A stretch of DNA of 64,000 bases, taken from Roseiflexus castenholzii DSM 13941. GTDB lineage: Bacteria > Chloroflexota > Chloroflexia > Chloroflexales > Roseiflexaceae. The stretch spans positions 992,001 through 1,056,000 of the forward strand of contig NC_009767.1 of assembly GCF_000017805.1 (NCBI RefSeq), in the 5' to 3' direction. Shown piece after piece: positions 6,910-16,006 of the stretch (position 1 is the stretch's first letter; each line of letters opens with the position of its first letter). The position numbers were made by a program, and so were the translations under genes. The notes beneath the pieces are model-generated. The model made no database searches and was not told the DNA's origin. It saw nothing but the letters and a program-made list of their open reading frames with translations.

Positions 6910-8901
6910 TCAACGTCCCCACACCCGCAACCATATCTCCAGGCTGATCCAACGCCATACCCGGCGCGTGTCGCCACCGCGTGCGCACCACTCCTCCACA
7001 GCCCGACGCACGGCCGGCAGATCGAGATACACGCCACAGGCAGCGCCATCGGCGAACAGATCGGGTCGTGCTGCCAGCAGGTCGCGTTGCCAAGCGACTT
7101 CCGGCGTCTCGAAACCAACCTTGTCGCTGCGCCAGGCAATGGCGTCGGGGAGCAACCCGTCCATTGCCTGCCGGTGGACCCATTTCGTCCATCCGTGGCG
7201 GATGCGCAGATGTGGCGCCTGCTGAAAGACGAACTCGACCAGTCGGTGATCAAGGAATGGAACGCGCGACTCGATACTGAACGCCATCGAATTACGGTCT
7301 TCGTAGCGCAGCAGGTGCGGCAGGCTGCTCTCCATAATGGCGTCACGCAGGTGGCGATCCAGTGATGTCTGTTCGCACCACGATGGAATATCCGCCAGCG
7401 CAGCGCGACGGCACGCAGCCGCAAAGTCGGCGCGTACCACGGGAGACGGCGCGCGCAGCATCTGCCGTCCGGCATACGCCAGTTCGATGGCGGGCGCAGG
7501 CAGGGTAAAGATCAGCGCATTCCGCAAGAGTGGAAGCACAGATTGACCGCTGCGCGCGCTGATCAGCAGCATCTCCCTGGCAAACGTCGTACCACGCCCA
7601 TGGCGCAACAGATCGCCCAGATAGCGGGCATATGGTCGGTACCCTGCCAGCAACTCATCAGCGCCCTGCCCGTCGAGCAGCACCGTCACACCGCGTTCGC
7701 GCGCTAGCCCCATCACACACCATTGCGCAAAAATGCTGGTCGACTGGAACGGCTCGTCCTGGTGCCATGCCAGTCGCTCAAGATCAGCATTCAGGCGCTC
7801 GACTGTCGGGATCACAAAGTGACCATCGGCGGCGGTGGAGCGCAGCACCCGTTCGATGTGCCGTCGTTCGTTGTAGCGCCCGTCGCTCTCGTACACTGCG
7901 CTGAACGTTTTCTGGCGCTCGCCGATCTGCGCTGCCGAAAGACCATCCTGCCGCATGAGACGATTTACTGCACAAACAATCGACGATGAGTCGACTCCGC
8001 CACTCAGACAGGTGCCGACAGCGACATCCGAGCGTAGTTCGAGTCGCACAGAGTCGATGAAGAGATCGCGGTATGCATCAATGATGTCGTTCATTGAAGG
8101 TGGTTGATGATGATTGTCCGGCAGCGCTACGTCGTAGTAGCGTTGCGGCGTAATGGCGGAATCCGCCTCGATGCGCAAGCAGTGACCCGGCGGCAGTGCG
8201 CGCACGCCGACGAAGAAGGTCGCGCCACGCTGCGGGCTTGGCAAGCGCCCATCCGCGAGAAATTGATAGACCGCAAGCGGTTCTGGCTCGAACGGCAGCG
8301 CATGGGGACCGACCAGCGCTTTGATTTCCGAGGCGAAGGCGAAGGTTTGCCCGGTTGCAGCGTAGTAGAGCGGCTTGATGCCGAAGCGATCACGCGCCAG
8401 GAACAATGTGCGCCGCTCACGATCCCAGATCGCAAATGCCCACATGCCGTTCAGTCGATCCAGACAAGCCGCGCCCCATTGCGCATATGCCGCAAGAATG
8501 ACCTCAGTATCGCTCCCACTGCGGAAGCGGCGCCCGAGGCGCTGCAATTCCTCGCGCAGTTCGATGTAGTTGTAGATCTCGCCGTTGAACACGATCCAGA
8601 AGCGTTCGTCGGCGCTCGCCATCGGTTGATGTCCGGCGGGCGACAGGTCGAGGATTGCCAGGCGGCGAAATCCGAACGCCAGGCTGTCCTGTTTACCGCC
8701 TGCGTGATCAAGCGGCGGCAAGCCCAACCGCCGGTCGGTCTCTGCGCCAGCATAAGGCGTACACGCGCCCAGCGCAGGGTTCGCCAGCAGATACCCCTCA
8801 TCGTCCGGTCCACGATGGCGCAGGCGGCTCGTTGCCGTGCGCAGCGCCATCAGATCGACCGGTTGACCATCACGATGCCAGATGCCATAGATGCCGCACA
8901 T
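6910..8901 (-). CDS. asnB: Asparagine synthase-like glutamine amidotransferase
   Basis: A 663-residue AsnB-type enzyme. After Met comes the catalytic Cys2 (MCGIYGIWHRDG), then the class II glutaminase domain with RHRGPDDEG, GFRRLAILD and NGEIYNYIELREEL. The synthetase domain has the ATP pyrophosphatase loop LSGGVDSSSIV near residue 270. Asparagine synthases transfer glutamine-derived ammonia to a carboxylate. Inside glycan clusters, homologues such as WbpS are linked to amidation of uronic acids, so the substrate here may be a sugar. The start at 8901 is fixed by Cys2. The ribosome-binding site and start region are duplicated in tandem just upstream. Confidence 0.88.
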   Translation of the reverse strand: MCGIYGIWHRDGQPVDLMALRTATSRLRHRGPDDEGYLLANPALGACTPYAGAETDRRLGLPPLDHAGGKQDSLAFGFRRLAILDLSPAGHQPMASADERFWIVFNGEIYNYIELREELQRLGRRFRSGSDTEVILAAYAQWGAACLDRLNGMWAFAIWDRERRTLFLARDRFGIKPLYYAATGQTFAFASEIKALVGPHALPFEPEPLAVYQFLADGRLPSPQRGATFFVGVRALPPGHCLRIEADSAITPQRYYDVALPDNHHQPPSMNDIIDAYRDLFIDSVRLELRSDVAVGTCLSGGVDSSSIVCAVNRLMRQDGLSAAQIGERQKTFSAVYESDGRYNERRHIERVLRSTAADGHFVIPTVERLNADLERLAWHQDEPFQSTSIFAQWCVMGLARERGVTVLLDGQGADELLAGYRPYARYLGDLLRHGRGTTFAREMLLISARSGQSVLPLLRNALIFTLPAPAIELAYAGRQMLRAPSPVVRADFAAACRRAALADIPSWCEQTSLDRHLRDAIMESSLPHLLRYEDRNSMAFSIESRVPFLDHRLVEFVFQQAPHLRIRHGWTKWVHRQAMDGLLPDAIAWRSDKVGFETPEVAWQRDLLAARPDLFADGAACGVYLDLPAVRRAVEEWCARGGDTRRVWRWISLEIWLRVWGR

Positions 8902-8945
8902 GTCTTTTCCTGGAAGTAGATGCCGCACATGTCTTTTCCTGGAAG
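8888..8945. repeat. Perfect 29-bp tandem duplication over the asnB start
   Basis: 8888-8916 and 8917-8945 are identical 29-base units, each holding the reverse complement of a ribosome-binding region (CCAGGAAAAGAC) and ATGTGCGGCATC. Because 29 is not a multiple of three, the upstream copy's ATG starts a frame that leaves the asnB reading frame. Confidence 0.92.
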
Positions 8946-8999
8946 AACCAAGAACTGAGAACCAAGAACCAAGAACCAGGAACTGAGAACAGGTCAGGG
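8946..8999. repeat. AGAAC minisatellite upstream of asnB
   Basis: A short low-complexity run built from GAGAACCA/AAGAACTGA-like units (CCAAGAACTGAGAACCAAG and on). Similar runs occur near 34356-34386, 52985-53030 and 55597-55630, always next to gene ends. Confidence 0.7.
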
Positions 9000-10300
9000 A
9001 GTAGGGAGTAGGGAGTATGCACCTTTCACCTCTCACCTCTCACCTTTCACCTCTCATCTCTCGCCTCTTGCCGCTCGCCGCTCACCTCTCGCCGCTCACC
9101 TCTCGCCGCTCGCGCCTCGCCACAAATGCGAGATAAATCTCGCGCTACGCCATGGTCGGGCGCCTCGCGCCTCGCCACAAATGCGAGATAAATCTCGCGC
9201 TACGCCATGGTCGGGCGCCTCGCGCCTCGCCACAAATGCGAGATAAATCTCGCGCTACGCCATGGTCGGGCCCCTCGCGCCTCGCGCCTCTTGCCTCGCC
9301 ACAAATGCGAGATAAATCTCGCGCTACGCCATGGTCGGGCCCCTCGCGCCTCGCCACAAATGCGAGATAAATCTCGCGCTACGCCATGGTCGGGCGCCTC
9401 GCGCCTCGCCACAAATGCGAGATAAATCTCGCGCTACGCCATGGTCGGGCGCCTCGCGCCTTGCCACAAATGCGAGATAAATCTCGCGCTACGCCATGGT
9501 CGGGCACCTCGCGCCTCGCGCCTCGCGCCTCGCGCCTCTTGCCTCGCCACAAATGCGAGATAAATCTCGCGCTACGCCATGGTCGGGCGCCTCTTGCCTC
9601 GCCACAAATGCGAGATAAATCTCGCGCTACGCCATGGTCGGGCGCCTCGCGCCTCGCCACAAATGCGAGATAAATCTCGCGCTACGCCATGGTCGGGCGC
9701 CTCTTGCCTCGCCACAAATGCGAGATAAATCTCGCGCTACGCCATGGTCGGGCGCCTCGCGCCTCGCGCCTCGCGCCTCGCACCTCGCCACAAATGCGAG
9801 ATAAATCTCGCGCTACGCCCTTGCCTCGCGCCTCGCGCGCCTCACACCCCGCGCCACAAATGCGAGATAAATCTCGCGCTACGCCATGGTCGGGCGCCTC
9901 GCGCCTCGCCACAAATGCGAGATACATCTCGCGCTACGCCATGGTCGGGCGCCTCGCGCCTCGCGCCTCTTGCCTCGCCACAAATGCGAGATAAATCTCG
10001 CGCTACGCCATTGTCGGGCCCCTCGCGCCTCGCCACAAATGCGAGATAAATCTCGCGCTACGCCATGGTCGGGCCCCTCTCGCCTCTCGCCTCGCGCCTC
10101 GCACCTCGCCACAAATGCGAGATAAATCTCGCGCTACGCCCTTGCCTCGCGCCTCGCGCGCCTCACACCCCGCGCCACAAATGCGAGATAAATCTCGCGC
10201 TACGCCATGGTCGGGCGCCTCGCGCCTCGCGCCTCGCCTCTTACCTCTTGCCGCTCGCCTCTTGCCGCTCGCCTTTCGCCTCTCACCTCTCGCCTCACCC
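9000..10300. repeat. Eighteen-copy tandem array with a palindromic core
   Basis: The unit CACAAATGCGAGATAAATCT (and on to CGCGCTACGCCATGGTCGGGC) starts at 9121, 9176, 9231, 9300, 9355, 9410, 9465, 9548, 9603, 9658, 9713, 9789, 9855, 9910, 9979, 10034, 10110 and 10176. The basic period is 55 bases, with longer spacings made by extra CGCCTCG heptamers. Each unit holds GCGAGATAAATCTCGC, a 7-bp inverted repeat around AA. Copies are nearly identical: one has GATACATC, one CCATTGTC. Both flanks (9018-9120 and 10216-10300) are CTCGCC/CTCACC low-complexity sequence. Long frames on both strands here are repeat translations, not genes. Confidence 0.93.
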
Positions 10301-11520
10301 TCACCTCGCCGCCTGCGCGCGCCGGAGTAACCGGTTGCACAATTCCACAACCTTCGTCATTTCGGTGGACGCATTGATCGCGGCGGCAGCGACGCGCGCA
10401 GCCTGGCGCATCGCCCGGATCTCATCGACCCCAAGGCGGTTCAATGTCGCAGCGACCTCCGCCGGATCGAACGACGGCGCGACCACACCGCACCGCCACT
10501 CGCGGACAAATGCCGCCATACCGGGGGACGGACCGACACAGACCGCCAGACCGGCGTGGATGAAATCGAACAGTTTGTTGGGCAGCGCGATGCTATAGTT
10601 GTAGTTTGTTGGTTGAAGCAAAAAGATTCCTATATCAAACGATGCAATCTTTGGCACAATCTGATCGGGTGCGACGGGGTCGAGAAACGTGACCCGCCCT
10701 GGCGCGACGCGGTCGGCATAGGCGTGCAGGCGTCGAATGTACCCCTCATCGCCGACGAGCATGAACGAGAGATGGTAGCGCCGATCACAGAGCCGGATAG
10801 TATCGATCATGAGCTCCAGATTGCGGGCGCGAAGAGCGCCGCCATGGTGGATCAGGCGCACGGTGTGGGGATCGACCGCGTGATCCTCAAGCGCGACATA
10901 CTCCGGCGCATTCAACACGACCGTGGGCAGGAACCCGAACTCCTCGCCGTACCGTTGTGCAATCTCCGGCGCGACGGTCAGCGTTGCAGCGGCGTGAACC
11001 GCGTAGTGACGCAGAAAGTAGACGGTCATCGGCGCGGCGAATAACCGCCATTTCCACTGTTCTTCCCATTCGAGCGGCGCATACTCGTGCAGGTCGAGGA
11101 TCATTGGCGTATTCCAGCGGGCCGCCAGTCGCCATCCTAGCGGCAGCGCCGACCAATCGTTGGCAAAGACCAGGTCCGCGCGGATCTGCCGCAACTGCTC
11201 GAATGCCTGGCGATAAAGACGTTGCAGCCAGTACCAGAGTTCTAACACGTAGAAGGCTGCCACACCCTCCCTGCCACCAGCAGCGCCTTAAGGTGTTGCA
11301 TTTCATACCAGCGCGGTGGATCAACGGAAAACCAGCGCACGCTGTCGGCGTTCCGCCAGCGCTTCGGTGGCGCGCCATACCCCAGCACTACCAGATCATA
11401 GTGCGGCGTCAGATGGTCTATCTGTCGCAACACACGCGCATCGCGGGCAATCGGGGAGAAGGAGATAATGCAGATGGTTGGGCGGGATGTTTGCATTCTA
11501 CTCATCATGATTTTGACCAT
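10301..11520 (-). pseudogene. Family 4 glycosyltransferase split by a frameshift
   Basis: Two overlapping minus-strand frames make one GT4. Frame one starts at 11520 and ends at 11242; it has ICIISFSPIARDARVLRQID, the N-terminal GT4 strand and loop. Frame two opens by 11263 and runs to 10301; it has RADLVFANDWSALPLG, the LDLHEYAP segment, and the C-terminal donor domain with ALPNKLFDFIHAGLAVCVG. The switch falls near the G-run GGGAGGG at about 11265-11272; losing or gaining one base there restores a 400-residue GT4. This could be a real inactivating mutation, a sequencing error, or slippage; I call it a pseudogene with moderate certainty. It sits at the edge of the AT-rich island. Confidence 0.7.
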
Positions 11521-11599
11521 ATTTCGTTGTAGATTGTCTCAATGTTTCGTAAAAACGCTTCTTCGCCAAAATGTCAGCAGGTGCATCTACACAAGGTCT

Positions 11600-12871
11600 T
11601 CACAGAAGGGATGCATCCTTCGCAGACAATGGCGCCCACTGAAGACGCTTCTCACGTTGGGTCCACCATGCGTAAAGTTGACCTGCTGTGCATCCCCAAG
11701 CGTTTCGCCGCTTCCCTTCTTCAAGGAGAGTCTGATAGACGAACCACCACTTCTCATCATTGAGATAGTTAGGATGCCAGCTTAGTGTCAAACAACCACC
11801 TACTTGAGCAACACGATCCATTAACTGAATGCAATGAAGCACTGCCAGTTCAACATCATATTCCAAAGCGTTTGTTGTGAAAAGAGCGCCGTCCATAATA
11901 TGTTGAGGTATTTCGAGGATTGAAAGTTCGGATTTTGTTGAATGATCCCAACACCAGTACGGAAAGGACGTACCTGCGCGAAAACCAATAGATCGGTTGA
12001 ATCCTTGGGTAGAGTCACAGCGCAGCCCTGCCTCTAACTGTAAGCGTGGTGTTTGATGCACATCATAGTGGAGCCAGTGTTGTCTTACACTAACAATGTT
12101 GTCATTGAGGATCGACTCAATCTGTTGACGCTCGTACTTTAGAATGTTAGGTTCAGTAGCCGAGTGGTAGCTCCCATGAAGCCCTATTTCCCATCCAGAG
12201 TGGTGGATAACTTGCATCATCTGTCCTACAGTCATTGCTCGTTCCGCAAAAACAATTTTTTCGTTGGGATGATAGTTCGCATCTACGGATGCCGGCTTAA
12301 TAAGGCGATAAGGAAAGAAAAAAAACGTTGAACGAAACCTAAATCGATCCTCAAGTTTTAACCAGTCTTCGTAGTGCCAGAGAGGATCCTTAGCACTACG
12401 AAATGGCCTTATCAAAAAGAGGGTACCTGTCAATTGATACACAAGTTCCAATCTTCTTTCATCACATCGATATATTCGAGAAAAATTTCTAAACAAGGAA
12501 CCAAATGTAGGATACTGAGAAATAATATCTACATCATGGGTCAGACAAAGCGCAAAAGAGTGTCCATCAGGCCAAAGCGGTTCCCACGGCCATTCAGGGT
12601 GTTCTTGCATGAGACGGTGTCGTAGTTCAGCCAGCGGTTCATCTAGCCAGGGCCGATACAGTTTTCCTTCGCGCTGTGCATCTGAGAAGGTCCACTCCCA
12701 ATTACCCCACTGATCGCGAACTTTTGTCTCAGCTTCGGGCAAGCGGGAAATTTCTCGAAAGATAGTGTACTCAAGTGAAGCGTCAAGCCGAATCCCGCGA
12801 ATTCCGAGGACGCAGTCGATATGGCGTTGTGCATAGGTCGTAGCGGAAGGAGACTTTGATTCGCAGTCCAT
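11600..12871 (-). CDS. Polysaccharide deacetylase-like protein (NodB fold)
   Basis: A 423-residue protein. Around residue 107 it has FALCLTHDVDI, the THDVD form of the first NodB motif, and about residue 230 GWEIGLHGSYHS, matching the metal-binding H-x(3)-H region; CLTLSWHPNY late in the protein fits the last motif. Such proteins remove N- or O-acetyl groups from glycans, although many THDVD-type members are uncharacterised. There is no signal peptide in the first residues, so it probably acts in the cytoplasm on a nucleotide- or lipid-linked sugar. It is the last gene of the AT-rich run beginning at 15964. Confidence 0.72.
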   Translation of the reverse strand: MDCESKSPSATTYAQRHIDCVLGIRGIRLDASLEYTIFREISRLPEAETKVRDQWGNWEWTFSDAQREGKLYRPWLDEPLAELRHRLMQEHPEWPWEPLWPDGHSFALCLTHDVDIISQYPTFGSLFRNFSRIYRCDERRLELVYQLTGTLFLIRPFRSAKDPLWHYEDWLKLEDRFRFRSTFFFFPYRLIKPASVDANYHPNEKIVFAERAMTVGQMMQVIHHSGWEIGLHGSYHSATEPNILKYERQQIESILNDNIVSVRQHWLHYDVHQTPRLQLEAGLRCDSTQGFNRSIGFRAGTSFPYWCWDHSTKSELSILEIPQHIMDGALFTTNALEYDVELAVLHCIQLMDRVAQVGGCLTLSWHPNYLNDEKWWFVYQTLLEEGKRRNAWGCTAGQLYAWWTQREKRLQWAPLSAKDASLL

Positions 12872-12899
12872 TTACAAATACTCCTGCGTGCTTTAAAAA

Positions 12900-13826
12900 T
12901 CAGGATTTTCGTCTAAGCAAAATTTTTGTCCACGAACGAACATCAGCGTATATTTTTAGGGGTAGTGAGTTGTACTTCATTACTTGAAAATATGGAGTTT
13001 GATAGGCACCAAATGATCGAAAGAATCTCTCAATTGGCTCTATCATAGAACCCTCAAAATCAAAACTCTTAGTTACAGTAGAAGCAAACTTTATAGCTTC
13101 CCACATACACAAGCTCGTAGCACCACTGCTACGTAGTTCAGGATCACCACCTCCCATCAAATAGTATGCGCTATCCTCATCCCAAACAATGTAAACACCG
13201 GCATGTCTTCGTCCCTGGACATCTTCAGCAATGAAAATCTTTCGAGTATTGTATTTTAGGCAGGTTTCATCTAATCGCTGTACTAGCGAAACTGGATAGG
13301 GAAGTTCCTTTCCTTGACGACGGAATGTTCGAATATGAAGATCAAGAAAATCATCAATGTTCAGATCTGTGCGCACCATCAAGTTAAAGCGATAGGTAGC
13401 CTTGCGAATCTCACGCCTTGCGCTCTCTTTTAAGTTTTCCCAGACCTTGTCCAGATTAGTAAGATCAGGAATGAGATACGTGTAGTGTGTTGTTTGTTGA
13501 AATTCTTTCCAGTACAGTGGTTGCCAATTTGTAACTGAATGATGGAAATTCTGAAGAAATAGGTCAAATTGCGGAATACGCTCAAATAACTCGCCTATTA
13601 GTTCTTTTTCAACCGAAAGCCGGTTTACATACTTTCCTTTAGCGTTTCGTATCCAAGGACCCAAAAATGGAGTCAATGGGGGCATGGTAATAATCTTTAG
13701 GCCATACTTTTGCTTAATGACATATGGAAGCCGTGCTTGTATCTTTCCTCCTTGTTCAACGGTTATTTCACCCCATGAATTTGGTGCTACTGCATCTAGC
13801 CACCAAGCCTGGTGGAATATCCACAT
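12900..13826 (-). CDS. FemAB/BioF2-like GNAT family protein
   Basis: A 308-residue protein with the double GNAT-like fold of the FemAB/BioF2 group. The C-terminal half contains KVWENLKESARREIRKA, a hallmark helix, then IFIAEDVQGRRHAGVYIVWD, AYYLMGGGDPE and FDFEGSMIEPIERFFRSFGA, the motifs typical of this family. Members transfer amino-acyl or acyl groups to sugar or peptidoglycan acceptors; here an acyl or aminoacyl decoration of the glycan is plausible but unproven. It lies three bases after the upstream methyltransferase stop, which implies one transcript. Base composition is AT-rich, like its neighbours up to 15964. Confidence 0.75.
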   Translation of the reverse strand: MWIFHQAWWLDAVAPNSWGEITVEQGGKIQARLPYVIKQKYGLKIITMPPLTPFLGPWIRNAKGKYVNRLSVEKELIGELFERIPQFDLFLQNFHHSVTNWQPLYWKEFQQTTHYTYLIPDLTNLDKVWENLKESARREIRKATYRFNLMVRTDLNIDDFLDLHIRTFRRQGKELPYPVSLVQRLDETCLKYNTRKIFIAEDVQGRRHAGVYIVWDEDSAYYLMGGGDPELRSSGATSLCMWEAIKFASTVTKSFDFEGSMIEPIERFFRSFGAYQTPYFQVMKYNSLPLKIYADVRSWTKILLRRKS

Positions 13827-13829
13827 AAG

Positions 13830-14498
13830 CTAGAACTCCTTTTTGAGGGATATTGAGAACCTGTATGGATGATATAACGATCCAAAGAGGGTTACCCTAA
13901 AACCTAGGCGTGAAAAACCAAAAAAATCTTGCGGATTGTACCAATAACCGAGACCATCACCCTTAAGAAGAGATAGTAAGTTTCTAGTAAACCTATGCCT
14001 ACTGTCAACTACTGGTTCTTGGTATAGGGTGCCCGAAACATAGCCTGATCTCAGATCTTTCCAAGGAACGTTCGCAATCAACAAAACTCCGCCTTTCTTC
14101 AACATATGGAAGGAATTATGCACATACCTCTGAATCATAGCGTGGTTAAAATACTGGACTACCCCGTTACTAAATATAAGTTCAAAGTGACGATTAACAT
14201 AAAAAACAGCTGCATCAGCGCATATCAAGTTGACATCTGAAAACCTAGATCGAAATATCTGAAGCATTCGTTTCGAAAAGTCTACTCCGACATACTCGGA
14301 TTTGTTAATGAGAAGATACTTAAAAAGCGCTCCATTACCGCAACCACTTTCCAAAACTGGTCCTCCCGCATATCCTGCTGTATCGATCAAAGCATTAATC
14401 TCTTCGGCAAACTTTCGATACCACTCCTCTGTATCACCATAATGGAGAGGCGTTACCTGAACATCCCAAAAAGACTTCCATCTCTTCGGATTTATCAT
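13830..14498 (-). CDS. Class I SAM-dependent methyltransferase
   Basis: A 222-residue Rossmann methyltransferase. Motif I is GPVLESGCGNGALFKYLL, the acidic end of strand two is YVGVDFSKRML, and motif II/III is FELIFSNGVVQYFNH, followed by MLKKGGVLLIANVPW. No substrate domain is visible. Given the adjacent GT-B transferase, with a four-base ATGA overlap (14495-14498), it may O-methylate a sugar or its carrier-linked product. This is inference from context. Confidence 0.82.
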   Translation of the reverse strand: MINPKRWKSFWDVQVTPLHYGDTEEWYRKFAEEINALIDTAGYAGGPVLESGCGNGALFKYLLINKSEYVGVDFSKRMLQIFRSRFSDVNLICADAAVFYVNRHFELIFSNGVVQYFNHAMIQRYVHNSFHMLKKGGVLLIANVPWKDLRSGYVSGTLYQEPVVDSRHRFTRNLLSLLKGDGLGYWYNPQDFFGFSRLGFRVTLFGSLYHPYRFSISLKKEF

Positions 14499-15964
14499 AG
14501 ACCGATCTCCTTTTTAATATTATTCAATGAATCATTGGCGAAAAGTAAGTGACTTGTACTGGAAGAAATTGTTATGTTTTCGAGATTATTTATTATTTCT
14601 ACTAAATCTCGAGGGTTTTCGGCAAGAAAAGCACCCGAAAACTCCTTGAGAGGCGTAACGTGTTCATGACCCTCCACAGGAAGAACAACGGTTGGAATAC
14701 CCAAAGCAAGTGCTTCAAAGTGACAAGTGGAGGAAAGACTTACATGTATATGCGACGACCGCAAAATATCAAATACGGATGGCATTTCTGTACTGTTTAA
14801 TACTTTTACAAATTTGAAGGACTTAAAAGCATCTTCATACTTTGCTTTGCTAGTTTCTCCTGGATGTAGCTTGATATAAATCTCGAGAGGAGTAGTTCCA
14901 GTATACTCTTCAAGGAATTTAACCATAAAATCTATAGATTTATCTACAGCGATCGGTTGTGTTGTCCATAGGAGGCGTACGGTGCCTTTTGGACGAGATA
15001 GATTGGTTTGACGATGATAATCCATGCGTAGGCTTCCCACGACGATCAACTCAGACTCATCCCAGAAACCATCGGTAATTAGGAACTGACGCCAGTATTC
15101 GCCGTACAAAAATATTTTATCTGGAATAGGCATATGCTTTTTGTAGTTTCTTGCATATTTTGGCCAAGAATATCCGACATGCCAGGGCACAATATAACCA
15201 TGTTGAAACTCTATAACTTCGACATCCATTGATCTCGCAGCAGCGACAACCGCGTGGTCGCCATACGGATTTACAATAAGCAGGTATCTTGGTCGTATCT
15301 TCCGAAATAACCATCTATACAACCTATACGACCAGATAAAATTATTAATCACTGTATATATATATTCTTGCTTGAAATTCTCTAAACCTTCTTTTTTTGA
15401 GAGGACTATCGATATTTCTCTGGATATCTTATGTATCTCTTGCGAAGAAATGGTTTTTGAAAGTAATTTTGCTATAAAACCGAAGAGTGTTGAAGTCATA
15501 TCAGCCTTAACCAATGCCGCTTTCCTCGCTTCTGAGAATATGGGGTTAGATAAAATCTCGATTTTGAAGTAACTTCCTGTATGAACCAAAAGGTCGTCAA
15601 AAAAGATATCTATGAACTTCTCTCCCCTTTTTTCGGAGCGGTTTGAGTCATATGCTCTAACTACCACCTCTCTACTGCTTGCTGTCAATATCTTATACAA
15701 ATCGACAGCTGCTGCGGATGCCAAGTCAAAGTAACTATATCTAGCCGTACTATGTGAATACTCAAAACCGTAGAGTAAACTACCAACTGAGAATCTCAAT
15801 AACGGCCAGACGCACCATCCATCTATTTGAAAGTGCAATAGATCATATTTTTCCTCCATCTCAACGAGCCTTTGGTTGGCCTTTGCAAATTGGTGCTTAA
15901 GATCCGGACAAAACGGACCCTGTTGTGGTTTCACAATGTTCCTCCCTGGTTGATTAGGTTCCAA
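14495..15964 (-). CDS. GT-B fold capsule-type glycosyltransferase, candidate nonulosonate transferase
   Basis: A 489-residue protein. The N-terminal third has no recognised motif. The second part has YLLIVNPYGDHAVVAAA, VIEFQHGYIVPWHVGYSWP and PDKIFLYGEYWRQFL. The C-terminal domain has IYIKLHPGE, then SLSSTCHFEALALGIPTVVL. These E-F-Q-H-G, K-x-H-P and S-S-T-x-x-E features mark GT-B enzymes of capsule pathways (CMP-sialic acid or Kdo transferase-like and CDP-glycerol transferase-like). Its neighbourhood with a pse set makes a pseudaminic acid transferase a reasonable guess. It is very AT-rich, and its start is 43 bases from the IS701-type element. Confidence 0.65.
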   Translation of the reverse strand: MEPNQPGRNIVKPQQGPFCPDLKHQFAKANQRLVEMEEKYDLLHFQIDGWCVWPLLRFSVGSLLYGFEYSHSTARYSYFDLASAAAVDLYKILTASSREVVVRAYDSNRSEKRGEKFIDIFFDDLLVHTGSYFKIEILSNPIFSEARKAALVKADMTSTLFGFIAKLLSKTISSQEIHKISREISIVLSKKEGLENFKQEYIYTVINNFIWSYRLYRWLFRKIRPRYLLIVNPYGDHAVVAAARSMDVEVIEFQHGYIVPWHVGYSWPKYARNYKKHMPIPDKIFLYGEYWRQFLITDGFWDESELIVVGSLRMDYHRQTNLSRPKGTVRLLWTTQPIAVDKSIDFMVKFLEEYTGTTPLEIYIKLHPGETSKAKYEDAFKSFKFVKVLNSTEMPSVFDILRSSHIHVSLSSTCHFEALALGIPTVVLPVEGHEHVTPLKEFSGAFLAENPRDLVEIINNLENITISSSTSHLLFANDSLNNIKKEIGL

Positions 15965-16006
15965 TCTATGTTAATATCATCTTGCAGCACACCTACCGAT
16001 CCTTAG

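Noticed and set aside
9000..10300. CRISPR array
   Set aside because: Spacers between the units are themselves the same low-complexity CGCCTCG sequence, the whole 55-bp period is conserved, and no cas gene is nearby.
9145..10350. Several open frames of 60-115 codons on both strands in the array
   Set aside because: They only translate the 55-bp repeat (RHKCEINLALRH-type) and disappear outside it.
11235..11290. Programmed ribosomal frameshift in the split GT4
   Set aside because: GGGAGGG is not a typical slippery site with a downstream structure and GT4 genes are not known to need one; mutation or error is simpler.
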